From a virus: a stretch of DNA of 38,860 nt. The stretch is from the IMG/VR virus record IMGVR_UViG_3300037507_003985, positions 1-38,860 of that record, one strand, 5' to 3'. The translations under genes and the position numbers were made by a program. Below are positions 25,490 to 32,775 of this stretch, one piece after another. Position 1 is the first letter of the stretch; each line of letters begins with the position of its first letter. A model generated the notes under the pieces. The model did not search any database. It worked only from the letters and a program-made list of their open reading frames with translations, and was not told where the DNA came from.

Positions 25490-25517
25490 TCACGTTCCTG
25501 TTTACATCGCAGAAGTT
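25475..25517 (+). repeat. 13-base direct repeat at promoter E
   Basis: CATCGCAGAAGTT occurs at 25475-25487 and again at 25505-25517, 30 bases apart (close to three helical turns). The first copy overlaps the end of the upstream gene. The second begins inside the -35 box and runs through the spacer of the next promoter. This placement suits an operator bound by a protein on one DNA face. Confidence 0.5.
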
Positions 25518-25529
25518 GCGGATTAAATG
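25501..25529 (+). promoter_or_regulatory. Early promoter E (near-leaderless)
   Basis: TTTACA (25501-25506), a 17-base spacer and TAAATG (25524-25529; TTAAAT with a 16-base spacer is equally possible). The ATG of the next gene starts at 25540, about 10 bases beyond, preceded by GTC. The spacer carries one copy of the 13-base repeat. Confidence 0.5.
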
Positions 25530-25539
25530 GCAGCCTGTC

Positions 25540-25830
25540 ATGAAAAAGACACAACCACAGAAGGGCCCAGTGACGGCCGACCGGATTCCCGACGCTCCCC
25601 CAGTCGATCGCGGAGTCATGAAGTCCCCCTACAATCACCGGACACGCAGTCTCGTTCGGACATTCATCGACACATTCGAGGACGAATCGGCCAAGCGCCG
25701 GCTCCGTTCCCAGATGCGCGACCTCGCCACGTTCACCCAGATCCGCGACTACATGCTGCTCCTCGTCTCTGCCGAGACCATCGATGCCCTGATCGTCTCA
25801 TGGTTTGACGACGGAATGAAGGACGACTGA
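25540..25830 (+). CDS. Hypothetical early protein
   Basis: A 96-residue protein starting MKKTQPQKGP. The N-terminal 35 residues look disordered (Pro, Lys, Asp). The rest is helical (TRSLVRTFIDTFEDESAKRR; QIRDYMLLLVSAETIDAL). The frame is open to a TTG further left, but ATG at 25540 fits the promoter. No family recognised. Two micropeptide genes follow directly. Confidence 0.62.
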   Translation: MKKTQPQKGPVTADRIPDAPPVDRGVMKSPYNHRTRSLVRTFIDTFEDESAKRRLRSQMRDLATFTQIRDYMLLLVSAETIDALIVSWFDDGMKDD

Positions 25831-25831
25831 C

Positions 25832-25921
25832 ATGCACGTTCTCGCGATGATCGGTCTCGTCGTTTCCTGGGCAGGGCTCCTGTTCTTCGGCGGCTGGCTC
25901 GCATTCAAGGAAAAAAAATGA
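25832..25921 (+). CDS. 29-residue membrane micropeptide
   Basis: A short frame beginning MHVLAMIGLVV and ending FKEKK. It is almost wholly one transmembrane helix (residues 4-25) with a positive C-terminus. The ATG is one base after the previous stop, and its own stop overlaps the next ATG (ATGA). The tight packing supports translation. Function unknown; single-helix phage peptides often inhibit host membrane enzymes or assist lysis. Confidence 0.5.
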   Translation: MHVLAMIGLVVSWAGLLFFGGWLAFKEKK

Positions 25922-26028
25922 TCTCGACCGTTCTTGCCATCCTCATGTCGCCACTTCTGACTGTCATTCGAGCATTTCGTGATCGTCTCAAAAGTCTGGA
26001 GGCGCGAATACTCTCACTCACAGACTGA
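25918..26028 (+). CDS. 36-residue peptide with hydrophobic start
   Basis: The frame reads MISTVLAILMSPLLTVIRAF followed by a charged helix (RDRLKSLEARILSLTD). A hydrophobic N-terminal segment precedes an amphipathic tail. AAGGA lies 7 bases before the ATG, a good Shine-Dalgarno, and the ATG overlaps the previous stop as ATGA. The pair 25832-26028 thus looks like two coupled membrane peptides. No family is known to me. Confidence 0.5.
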   Translation: MISTVLAILMSPLLTVIRAFRDRLKSLEARILSLTD

Positions 26029-26033
26029 ACAAC

Positions 26034-26273
26034 ATGACTGACAAAGAACGAAAACAGGAGATCGAGCGACTTCGCGAGATTCTTCGAAAAGGAAAATTCA
26101 CCGTCGTCGAGATGGCATCGATTCGAGGCCGCATCGGAGGATTGGTCGGCGCAGGACATCCCGGACGTCGACTCGGAGGAATACGCGGGGCCGAGGCTCG
26201 CTGGGGAAAGACTCGCAAGAGCTCGGACCGGCGAAAGGACCCCGCGTCACCGAGAGACAAGAGGAAGAAGTGA
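26034..26273 (+). CDS. Basic hypothetical protein
   Basis: A 79-residue basic protein starting MTDKERKQEIERLREILRKG. Helical start, a Gly/Arg-rich middle (GRIGGLVGAGHPGRRLGG) and a Lys/Arg-rich tail. The charge suggests nucleic-acid binding. Not recognised. It ends the first rightward group; a hairpin and T-run follow. Confidence 0.6.
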   Translation: MTDKERKQEIERLREILRKGKFTVVEMASIRGRIGGLVGAGHPGRRLGGIRGAEARWGKTRKSSDRRKDPASPRDKRKK

Positions 26274-26284
26274 GGTCGACCCGT

Positions 26285-26348
26285 GCCGGGAGAGGGAGTT
26301 CTGATCGTCGTGGGTTTCGATCCCTCCCTCCCCGGCCAAAACTTTTTT
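26285..26348 (+). terminator. Possible intrinsic terminator
   Basis: GCCGGG (26285-26290) pairs with CCCGGC (26331-26336), with partial continuation of the stem by purine-rich and pyrimidine-rich arms. Six bases later comes a run of six T (26343-26348). The T-run lies slightly far from the stem, so efficiency is uncertain. A new promoter follows immediately. Confidence 0.5.
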
Positions 26349-26359
26349 GAAAAAAAAGA

Positions 26360-26388
26360 TTCGCATGTGGCTGGCAGCTTGGTAGTAT
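26360..26388 (+). promoter_or_regulatory. Early promoter B (near-leaderless)
   Basis: TTCGCA (26360-26365), exactly 17 bases and TAGTAT (26383-26388). The ATG begins at 26399, 10 bases after the -10 box, within GTCATGA. The spacer holds TGGCAGC. It follows the hairpin and T-run, so a new unit begins here. Confidence 0.6.
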
Positions 26389-26398
26389 CCTTTCTGTC

Positions 26399-26899
26399 AT
26401 GAGAGAAAAACCCGCAATAACCACAGGCTCTCCGTGTGCAGTCAAGATCAACGGAGAATTCACGCCAGCGACCTACGTCGACTGGTCAGACAAGTATAAC
26501 CTGCCGATCGTGATGGTCGAAGGACGTCGCATGTATCGCCGCATCTTCGATGCCGGCGCGACCGGCGTCCTGCGAGCCAGTTCTTCCAAGAAGACCGTGC
26601 CGCTGATCGACAGGCTGCCTCCTCCGCCGGCTCCGTCCGAGTCAGACCGCCCGAGTCTGCTCGCGATGAACCGCGTCCGAGTCGTGCCACTCAACACGCG
26701 ACTCCGCGAGGGCGACATCATCGACCACTACGGGGCCCGCGCCACCGTCGTCCGCGTCAGCGACTGCTCGGCAGACATCGAGCTGCCTCGTCAGGCGCGC
26801 GAGATCACGACCAGAGACGGCGACAGCCGGACGGTGATCGGCAGCCCGCGCGTCATCCGCATCAGCCCCAACTCCGAACTTCCGATCCTCGGACGCTGA
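26399..26899 (+). CDS. Hypothetical early protein
   Basis: A 166-residue protein starting MREKPAITTGSPCAVKING. Beta-rich segments at about residues 11-55 (ATYVDWSDKYNLPIVMVEG) and at 98-150 (GDIIDHYGARATVVRVSD) are joined by a proline-rich linker (PPPPAPSES). The two halves could be small beta-barrel-like domains. No catalytic motif. It is the first gene after promoter B, and its stop overlaps the next start (TGATG). Confidence 0.62.
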   Translation: MREKPAITTGSPCAVKINGEFTPATYVDWSDKYNLPIVMVEGRRMYRRIFDAGATGVLRASSSKKTVPLIDRLPPPPAPSESDRPSLLAMNRVRVVPLNTRLREGDIIDHYGARATVVRVSDCSADIELPRQAREITTRDGDSRTVIGSPRVIRISPNSELPILGR

Positions 26900-27144
26900 T
26901 GAAGATCACCGACACCACGCCCTGCCTCGAGGTCTATCTCGACGAGGAGACCGGCCATGCGGCTCGCCTGATCGTCGACCGCGAGGGAGAACTGTTCGGC
27001 GAACCAGGGAGATACTGGATCGCCTACCGGCTCGGCCACGGTAACGGCCAGGACATCACCGAGTTCTCGGCGCACAGGACTCGCAAGAGTGTTAAGGCGT
27101 TTCTTCGCGGCATCCGCCAGGCCAGAATGAGGAAGGCAGCATGA
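26899..27144 (+). CDS. Hypothetical protein
   Basis: An 81-residue protein starting MKITDTTPCLEVYLDEETGH. Beta-type first half (ARLIVDREGELFG; RYWIAYRLGHG) and a basic helical end (SVKAFLRGIRQARMRK). Not recognised. Coupled at both ends: TGATG with the upstream gene and ATGA with the downstream one. Confidence 0.62.
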   Translation: MKITDTTPCLEVYLDEETGHAARLIVDREGELFGEPGRYWIAYRLGHGNGQDITEFSAHRTRKSVKAFLRGIRQARMRKAA

Positions 27145-27395
27145 GCGACCCCAAGCCACATCCCAAGTTCATCGGCACTTTCACCCTCAGTCCGACCGAG
27201 GCGTGGGAGAGCTACCGTGACACGCTGTTCGCGCACCACATCGAGGACATGCCTGACCACATGGACTCGGCGCTTCATCTGGCCTTCATGGTCGGACTGT
27301 CGCATGGCGCGATGCTGCAGGGCGAGCTCGCCCGCGGCTGCGTTGAGTTTGTCAACGACCGCATCCACGAGATGCTCGATCCCACGAAACAATGA
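27141..27395 (+). CDS. Hypothetical protein
   Basis: An 84-residue protein, acidic and helical, starting MSDPKPHPKFIGTFTLSP. The segment DSALHLAFMVGLSHGAMLQGE is hydrophobic but interrupted by His and Gly. No recognisable family. It overlaps both neighbours by ATGA, so it belongs to the same translational chain. Confidence 0.62.
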   Translation: MSDPKPHPKFIGTFTLSPTEAWESYRDTLFAHHIEDMPDHMDSALHLAFMVGLSHGAMLQGELARGCVEFVNDRIHEMLDPTKQ

Positions 27396-27550
27396 GCACA
27401 TCCGAAGACACCCAGAGACTGCCAGACGAGATCCCATGCCGTGGCAGCCGCCCGCGACGCACGCCAGAGGAGGACGCCGAGTGGGAGGCAGAGAAGCGCC
27501 TCGAGCACGACGCCGACCGCTGCTGCGGCCACGACTGGAGCAACATCTGA
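27392..27550 (+). CDS. Small acidic protein with Cys-Cys pair
   Basis: A 52-residue protein starting MSTSEDTQRLPDEIPCRGSR and ending DADRCCGHDWSNI. Charged helix in the middle (PEEDAEWEAEKRLEHD). It has cysteines at 16, 44 and 45 and a histidine at 47, a possible metal site. It starts in an ATGA overlap with the previous stop and ends 2 bases before the helicase ATG. Function unknown. Confidence 0.6.
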   Translation: MSTSEDTQRLPDEIPCRGSRPRRTPEEDAEWEAEKRLEHDADRCCGHDWSNI

Positions 27551-27552
27551 CC

Positions 27553-28914
27553 ATGGCCGAGTTTCGTCCATACCAGCAGGAGGCCGCCCGCCGACTCTCG
27601 GAGATTCTCTCTGAGAGGGGCTTTGCCCTTGATGCCTCTGACACCGGCATCGGCAAGACCTTCACGGCCATTGCCACGGCGCTCGAGTTCGAAGACCAGG
27701 ACGGGCACATTCCGCGGATCGCCGTGATCTGCCGCGCCCGCGCCATCACAAAGTGGAAGGTCGCCCTCGGGCAATTCGGCATCGTGCCAGAGTTTGTCAT
27801 GAGCTGGGAGAAGGCGCGCGGCGGCCGCAACGAGGACTTCATCCCGATCCGCAACCGACTCGGCCGCGTCCGCGCCTTCAACTTTGTCATGCCCCATCCG
27901 ATGATCCTCATCATCGACGAGATCCACGCCGGCGGAGGTCTCAAGAGCCAGAACGCCGAGCTCGTCATCGCGGCGCAGCGAAATCCGAATGTCCTCGTGC
28001 TCGGCCTCTCTGCGACTCCGGCAGACTCGCCCCTCAAGATGCGAGCCCTCGGCTTCTGCACCGGCATGCACCGGCTCGACAACGACTTCTGGAACTGGTG
28101 CCGCAGGAACGGCTGCGTGCGCAGTCCGTTCGGTGGTCTCTACTTCCGCAAGGGAGATCGTGACCGAGTGCTCGGCGACATCCACCGGACCCTCTTTGAC
28201 GGTCCCGACTGCTGGGGACTCCGTCTCCGCAAGAAAGATCTCTTTGAGGCCGGACAGTTTCCCGAGGCCCAGACGACGGTCGAACTGTGGGATCTTCCAG
28301 ATTCCCCGCCGTCCTGGCTCGGATCCTGGCTCAGTCTGGTCGACGACGACGAGCAGGCCGACGTGGAGCGACACGAGGGAAATCCCAGTCCCGGCATCCT
28401 CGCGATCCGAGACCGGCAGCGCGCCGAGCTCTTCAAGGTCCCGGCCCTGATCGAGGAGATCGAGGACCGGCACGAGGAGGGCGAGTCCGTCATCGTGTTT
28501 GTCCAGTTCACCAGGACGATCCAGGTCATCTCCGAGCGTCTCGGCGCGATTGACCACAGGGTGCTCGACGGCAAGAGGTCTCGGCGCGACCAGGAGGCGG
28601 CCGTGCATGATTTCCAGTCCGGCCTGGTCAGGGTCCTGGTCTGCCAGGTCGACGCGGGATCCGAGTCGATCGACCTGCACGACACGCACGGGTCGAGACC
28701 TCGCCACGTGATCGTGTTCCCGACCTACAAGGCCGTGACCCTCATCCAGGTCCTTGGTCGGGCCGTCCGATCGGGAGCCAAGAGTCCCGTCGTCCAGCGC
28801 ATCGTCTACTCGTCGACCGGCATCGAGTCGAAGATAGCCCGAGCAGTGGAACGGCGACTCGAGAATCTTTCCTTACTGACAGACGGTGAACTCAATATGG
28901 AGGGAATGATATGA
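27553..28914 (+). CDS. SF2 DNA helicase
   Basis: A 453-residue helicase starting MAEFRPYQQEAARRLSE. The Q-motif-like start (FRPYQQEA) is followed by Walker A DTGIGKTFT (about residues 32-40) and the Walker B box IIDEIHAGGG (DEIH). Motif III is LSATPADSP. The second domain has VIVFVQFT, motif V-like VDAGSESIDLHD and motif VI VLGRAVRSGA. The order is that of SNF2/RecG-like superfamily 2 enzymes, which translocate on duplex DNA. ATG follows the upstream gene by 2 bases; the frame is open further left only as a shadow. It may unwind or remodel DNA during phage replication. No primase is visible in the window. Confidence 0.88.
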   Translation: MAEFRPYQQEAARRLSEILSERGFALDASDTGIGKTFTAIATALEFEDQDGHIPRIAVICRARAITKWKVALGQFGIVPEFVMSWEKARGGRNEDFIPIRNRLGRVRAFNFVMPHPMILIIDEIHAGGGLKSQNAELVIAAQRNPNVLVLGLSATPADSPLKMRALGFCTGMHRLDNDFWNWCRRNGCVRSPFGGLYFRKGDRDRVLGDIHRTLFDGPDCWGLRLRKKDLFEAGQFPEAQTTVELWDLPDSPPSWLGSWLSLVDDDEQADVERHEGNPSPGILAIRDRQRAELFKVPALIEEIEDRHEEGESVIVFVQFTRTIQVISERLGAIDHRVLDGKRSRRDQEAAVHDFQSGLVRVLVCQVDAGSESIDLHDTHGSRPRHVIVFPTYKAVTLIQVLGRAVRSGAKSPVVQRIVYSSTGIESKIARAVERRLENLSLLTDGELNMEGMI

Positions 28915-29111
28915 AAAAAATGATCGATCGAATCGTCGGCTGGCTCGACAGGGCCAGTGAGAGTCCGAGACTGCATGCCGCGGGATTCCGCTTCTGCCAT
29001 GAACAGACCAGGTGGATGCGAGAAGACCGCGTGTTTCCGACACGCCATGCGGCCATGGAACACCTGCGTGACCTCACGGTCAGGGCCGCTCTCAGGAGGA
29101 TGGCGTCATGA
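28911..29111 (+). CDS. Hypothetical basic protein
   Basis: A 66-residue basic protein starting MKKMIDRIVGWLDRASE, with amphipathic helices and an Arg-rich end. It overlaps the helicase stop by ATGA and the next gene by ATGA. Not recognised. Confidence 0.6.
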   Translation: MKKMIDRIVGWLDRASESPRLHAAGFRFCHEQTRWMREDRVFPTRHAAMEHLRDLTVRAALRRMAS

Positions 29112-29299
29112 CGCGGGGATTCAGTCTCAACGCCGTGCTCGCGGCCCTCTGCCTGTTCTGGGCGGCCGCCGTGTCGATCGCGATCCTGCATCTCGGATCT
29201 CGCCACCGTCCAGAGCCTGATCTCAGTCTCTGTCCGCTGTGCAGCAGGCCAGTTCCTCCGTCGCAGACAGAGTGGCAGCTTCATCCAGAGACTCCATGA
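29108..29299 (+). CDS. Small membrane protein with CPLC motif
   Basis: A 63-residue protein. One hydrophobic helix at about residues 7-28 (LNAVLAALCLFWAAAVSIAIL) is followed by SLCPLCSRPVPP, a single CxxC knuckle that may bind metal or be redox-active. The tail is short. Coupled on both sides by ATGA overlaps. Function unknown. Confidence 0.6.
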   Translation: MTRGFSLNAVLAALCLFWAAAVSIAILHLGSRHRPEPDLSLCPLCSRPVPPSQTEWQLHPETP

Positions 29300-29841
29300 A
29301 CTGCCAGATCGGATCACTGCCTCGGCACCAGTATGTCTGGGTCGACTCGAGATTCACCCACGAGGAGCCGTGCGGCTTCGTGCCCGCCGTCTGGTTCGGT
29401 CTCGTCTCGATCCCGGGTCGTGCCTGGGGCTGCAACGTCGTGTTCGAGTCGGGCGCCGTCTACAGATCGGTGCCCCCGCACGCGATCGCGTTCAGCGAGA
29501 ATCCCGAGACCGACTGGGAGATCGACGACGCCGAGCTGTGGGACTGCTACGGATACGACTGGCACGCGACCGAATACACCTATCTCCGTGGCCTCAGGTG
29601 CGATGCCATCATCAAGGGAGTGGATCATCCGGGCACGTATCTCTTCACGGCAGTCCCGATCGGCGACGGATTTTCCGACGCGCCCGACCAGGCGAAGGAA
29701 TTCATGTTCATCTGGCTCGACAACGACCGCCTCACGATTCAGCCGACGAACCGCGTTCTCTTTGAGGACCGCAGCTTCACCGATGCGTCTCATGGAGTGC
29801 CGCGTCTTCGCCTGCAGAGCGAGATCTATTCCTGCGAGTGA
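29296..29841 (+). CDS. Hypothetical protein
   Basis: A 181-residue protein starting MNCQIGSLPRHQYVWVDSRF. Rich in Trp, Tyr and Phe with alternating strands (PAVWFGLVSIPGRAWGCNVVFESGAVYRSVPP), suggesting a compact beta fold. The central stretch ELWDCYGYDWHATEYTYL and the late EFMFIWLDNDRLT are notable. I recall similar proteins in phage genomes, always unnamed. The start is the ATGA overlap at 29296; a longer frame begins further left inside the previous gene. It closes this operon; a palindrome and promoter follow. Confidence 0.65.
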   Translation: MNCQIGSLPRHQYVWVDSRFTHEEPCGFVPAVWFGLVSIPGRAWGCNVVFESGAVYRSVPPHAIAFSENPETDWEIDDAELWDCYGYDWHATEYTYLRGLRCDAIIKGVDHPGTYLFTAVPIGDGFSDAPDQAKEFMFIWLDNDRLTIQPTNRVLFEDRSFTDASHGVPRLRLQSEIYSCE

Positions 29842-29848
29842 TGAAAAG

Positions 29849-29864
29849 TTTTCTGCGCAGAAAA
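29849..29864. promoter_or_regulatory. 16-base perfect palindrome, operator candidate
   Basis: TTTTCTGCGCAGAAAA is a perfect inverted repeat, 7 bases after a gene stop and 6 bases before the -35-like TTTACT of promoter C. A dimeric regulator could bind here. No T-run follows, which argues against a terminator. Confidence 0.5.
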
Positions 29865-29870
29865 TATGCA

Positions 29871-29896
29871 TTTACTTGGCAGCCAGCCACGATAAT
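29871..29896 (+). promoter_or_regulatory. Promoter C (near-leaderless)
   Basis: TTTACT (29871-29876) and GATAAT (29891-29896), with a 14-base spacer (16 if TAATGT is taken as -10). The ATG starts at 29909 within GTCATGA. The spacer holds TGGCAGCCAGCCA, also seen in part at promoters B and D. Confidence 0.45.
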
Positions 29897-29908
29897 GTCG
29901 CGCATGTC

Positions 29909-30385
29909 ATGAGTATCCATCTTCGCCCAACTGTCGACGAGTATGCGATGGTCCTGGCCTGTGCCGCTGCCCTCCGTTCCGAGGATCCCAGTCGCAAGGT
30001 TGGAGCCGTCGCGCTCGATCATGAGAACCGCGTCATCGCCACCGCCTACAACGGACTCCCATCTGGATGGGACGTCGCCGACGACTGGTGGCAGAACGAC
30101 GACCAACGCCGCAAGTTTGTCGTGCACGCCGAGTCCAATCTCTGCAGCCTGACCCACCGCGGAGCCGTCAGGACCGTCGCCTGCACGACAATCCCGTGCG
30201 GTCCCTGCGCGCTCAATCTCATCGCGCACGGCGTCAAGCGCGTCGTCTATGGTCTGACTTATCCGCGCGACGTCGCCGGCATGGAGATTCTCGACGAATA
30301 CGGCGTCGAGCTCATCCACATGCCACTCAACCACATCAAGAGCTACATCACTCGCCTCTCCGATTCCCATGAACTCCCAGGTTGA
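29909..30385 (+). CDS. dCMP deaminase
   Basis: A 158-residue zinc-dependent deaminase converting dCMP to dUMP. Motifs: SEDPSRKVGAVALD near residue 23 (the S-R-x-VGA opening of the family), YNGLPSG, HAESNL (zinc ligand and catalytic Glu), and TTIPCGPCALNLI (two zinc Cys). The length is normal. The start at 29909 is set by the promoter; an open frame further left lies across the upstream gene. Its 3' end overlaps the nuclease start by 17 bases. It provides dUMP for thymidylate synthesis and balances dCMP use by the ThyA-fold enzyme. Confidence 0.9.
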   Translation: MSIHLRPTVDEYAMVLACAAALRSEDPSRKVGAVALDHENRVIATAYNGLPSGWDVADDWWQNDDQRRKFVVHAESNLCSLTHRGAVRTVACTTIPCGPCALNLIAHGVKRVVYGLTYPRDVAGMEILDEYGVELIHMPLNHIKSYITRLSDSHELPG

Positions 30386-31532
30386 TCACACGTCACGAGG
30401 CCACTCGCGCATCAGCCCATCAAGGTTGAAGCCGCTTCAGATCTGCCCCGGCTACGAGTCCGACGACACGCCGTCTGCGGCAGCCGCTCGCGGAACCACG
30501 CTACACGAGGTCATGGACACCGGCAAGATTCCTGCCACGCTGCCAGACGAAGACCGCGAGGTCGCAGAACAGACGCTCGCCCTGCTCGCCGACGCCGAGA
30601 GTCAGTCACCCTATGAGCCCCTCAAGGAGGTCGAGCTCGACTTTCGACCCCTCAAGTTCCGTGACTTCGACAAGGGGCACGCCGACCGCGTGATCGTGCT
30701 CGAGGCCGACGCCGATCATGAGCCCGTGTCTGTCGAGCTGATCGACTTCAAGTTTGGCCGGTGGGAGGTCGACCACGTCTCAGAGAACATCCAGTTCCGG
30801 GCCTACGCCCTCGGTCTGTTCATCCTGTTTCCGACCATCGAGAAGATCCGAGTCCGCCTGATTCAGCCCGCCCTGAAGGTCGATGACACGCATCTCTTCA
30901 CCCGCAAGAAGGACTACGAGGTCATCGTGTCGCAGGTCGGAGCAATTGTTCGTCGCCGCCACCGGTGGCTGGAGACACAGGACAACGACATGCTGCGTCC
31001 GCATCCAGACATCTGTGGCTTCTGTGCCCGCCAGGCCAGCTGCTCGGCGTGGCAGCGCTACATGGTCAAGCTCGCCAACGACGCAGACCTGTTTGGCCAC
31101 GAGATCGCGCCTCTCACGAGTCTCGAGTCGCCAGAGACCGCAGATCCTGAGGAAGTCGTGCGCGCTTTTCGCTGGATCAAGCCCATGGAGGACTATCTCA
31201 AGAAGTTCAAGCGCTTCGTGCTGGCAGTTCACGACGCGGGTCGACTGTCCGAGGGAGTCACGATCGTCGAGAAGTCTGGGGACACCTCGATCGTCGATCC
31301 CATCGCCGCGGCGAAGCTCTTGGAGTCTGAATTTGGCGTCACGTTTGACGAATTCTTGTCGGCCTGCGATGTCTCGGTCACGAAGATCAAGCAGCTCGTG
31401 GGTCAGCACGCAAAGACCGGAGAAAAGGGCGGCATGCAGTCGCTCGCGGTCGACCGGCTCCACGAGACCGGACTAATCCAGCACGGCGCCAGAGTGCGCT
31501 ATGCACAACTGAGCAGGGGGAAAAAATCATGA
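30369..31532 (+). CDS. PD-(D/E)XK nuclease, Cas4/RecB-like with Cys cluster (DUF2800-like)
   Basis: A 387-residue protein. The start ISPSRLKPLQICPGYE with Cys26 and GTTLHEVMDTG (His46) follows the opening of DUF2800/PDDEXK_1 proteins. The catalytic core is VELIDFKFG (D-x-K). Near residue 217 comes CGFCARQASC, so together with Cys26 four cysteines can hold an iron-sulphur cluster as in Cas4 and AddB nucleases. It should digest or trim DNA ends, perhaps with recombination. The C-terminal 130 residues are helical. It is coupled to the carrier-protein-like gene by ATGA. Confidence 0.82.
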   Translation: MNSQVDHTSRGHSRISPSRLKPLQICPGYESDDTPSAAAARGTTLHEVMDTGKIPATLPDEDREVAEQTLALLADAESQSPYEPLKEVELDFRPLKFRDFDKGHADRVIVLEADADHEPVSVELIDFKFGRWEVDHVSENIQFRAYALGLFILFPTIEKIRVRLIQPALKVDDTHLFTRKKDYEVIVSQVGAIVRRRHRWLETQDNDMLRPHPDICGFCARQASCSAWQRYMVKLANDADLFGHEIAPLTSLESPETADPEEVVRAFRWIKPMEDYLKKFKRFVLAVHDAGRLSEGVTIVEKSGDTSIVDPIAAAKLLESEFGVTFDEFLSACDVSVTKIKQLVGQHAKTGEKGGMQSLAVDRLHETGLIQHGARVRYAQLSRGKKS

Positions 31533-31810
31533 GCAGAGAAGAGGCAATGCAAAAATTCCACGAGGTTCTGCACGAGATGCTGCCAGAACTTGGCATCATC
31601 ACCGAAGACACCGACATGCTCGACGACCTTGGGCTGCTTGATCTCGACCTCATCGAGGTGCAGCTCATGCTCGAGGAAAAATTTTCGATCCAGCTCGACG
31701 ACGCGGACACTGATGCCATTGGCATCGGCAACTACCGAGTCGGCGACTGGCTCGACAGGATCATGACGATCCGAACACAGCAAGAACAACAAACCAAGGA
31801 AACCAAATAA
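31529..31810 (+). CDS. Acyl-carrier-protein-like, attachment serine replaced by Asp
   Basis: A 93-residue acidic helical protein. The ACP pattern is clear: helix I (residues 4-18), then DMLDDLGLLDLDLIEVQLMLEE at about 29-50, which lines up with the DSL region of ACP (LGADSLDTVEL). The serine that carries phosphopantetheine aligns with Asp38 (codon GAT), so it should not be modified in the usual way. It continues KFSIQLDDAD and VGDWLDRIM as in ACP helix III/IV, ending with a Gln/Lys/Thr-rich tail. Neighbours are DNA-metabolism genes, not fatty-acid genes. It might act as a protein-protein adaptor. Fold assignment good, role unknown. GGGGGA precedes ATG by about 7 bases. Confidence 0.75.
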   Translation: MSREEAMQKFHEVLHEMLPELGIITEDTDMLDDLGLLDLDLIEVQLMLEEKFSIQLDDADTDAIGIGNYRVGDWLDRIMTIRTQQEQQTKETK

Positions 31811-31811
31811 A

Positions 31812-32771
31812 ATGGCACTGATACAGAAACTGTCTCTCCGTCGCAAGACGGCCGAGACTCCGAAGACATCCGACGCGCCCGTCGCCGAGGAAACACCAGT
31901 CGAGACACCCGAGGTGTCCGAAACACCGCAGCCCGCTGCACAGCCCGCGAAGCGCCTGATCACCAAGAAGGCACTCGCCCCGGAACCCGATGAGGACATC
32001 ATCGAGGCCGAGGTCGAGCCGGCTCCCGCGCCATCGAAGAAACTGGCGACTCGCCAGCCCATCATCGAGGCAGACGAGGACGATGTCGCATCCGAGACGG
32101 CCGTCGTGTCCTACCGCCCCATGGCGATGGGTCAGATCGACGGAGCCATCTCCGAGCGCGATCTCATGCGCCCGCGCGTCAACATGGTGCAGTCCAACAG
32201 CTCGGATCTCGAGTCGAAGGGTTTCACCGTCGGACAGATCGTCGTCAATGGCGAGGTCCTCGTGTGGGACAAGGGCTACGACCCGCTCAACCTGATCCTC
32301 ATGACCGGGCGCAAGAAGTTCATCCAGCGCCTGACCGATGAAGAATACAAGGATGGCGTCACCCCGATGATCTTCGACTCGCCGAAGGACGCGGAGAGCG
32401 CCGGATTCTCGACCAACTGGGACGGCAAGGAACCTCCCACGGCCGACCCGGGACTGTTCTGCCTCTTCCTGCTCGAGCAGCCCGAATACATCGAGCCAGA
32501 CCCGATCTTCAGCCTCGAGCACGCGGAGCGCAGGTTCTGTCTGGCCGAGATGAAGTTCACCGGCGTCAACTATCGTGCGGCCACGGCGGCGCGCTGGCTG
32601 ATGACTCAGTCGCAGACCAGCCTGATCCCCGATACCCGCATGTTCATGCTCGGACTCACCTGCAGCCGTGAGAAGCAGAAGTCCGGCAACATCGTGACCG
32701 TGGCCAACTTCAAGAATCTCGGACGCCACAAGGATCCGGGCTTCGCCGAGTGGGTCCTCAGTCTGGGATAA
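31812..32771 (+). CDS. Unknown protein in replication operon
   Basis: A 319-residue protein. The first 95 residues are low complexity, rich in Pro, Glu, Ala and Thr (TPVETPEVSETPQPA), and probably disordered. The folded part begins RPRVNMVQSNSSDLESKGF, followed by VGQIVVNGEVLVWDKG and LILMTGRKKFIQRL. I recall unnamed phage proteins with this P-x-L/V-x-x-x-Q-S-x-S start near replication genes; a single-stranded DNA-binding or recombination role has been a guess only. It starts one base after the previous stop, with an A-rich leader (CCAAATAAA), and is followed by another unknown gene and the polymerase. Confidence 0.65.
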   Translation: MALIQKLSLRRKTAETPKTSDAPVAEETPVETPEVSETPQPAAQPAKRLITKKALAPEPDEDIIEAEVEPAPAPSKKLATRQPIIEADEDDVASETAVVSYRPMAMGQIDGAISERDLMRPRVNMVQSNSSDLESKGFTVGQIVVNGEVLVWDKGYDPLNLILMTGRKKFIQRLTDEEYKDGVTPMIFDSPKDAESAGFSTNWDGKEPPTADPGLFCLFLLEQPEYIEPDPIFSLEHAERRFCLAEMKFTGVNYRAATAARWLMTQSQTSLIPDTRMFMLGLTCSREKQKSGNIVTVANFKNLGRHKDPGFAEWVLSLG

Positions 32772-32775
32772 ACAT

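Noticed and set aside
27352-28707. 451-codon minus-strand frame opposite the helicase
   Set aside because: The helicase motifs are clear on the plus strand; the antisense frame has no motif and no partner genes in that direction.
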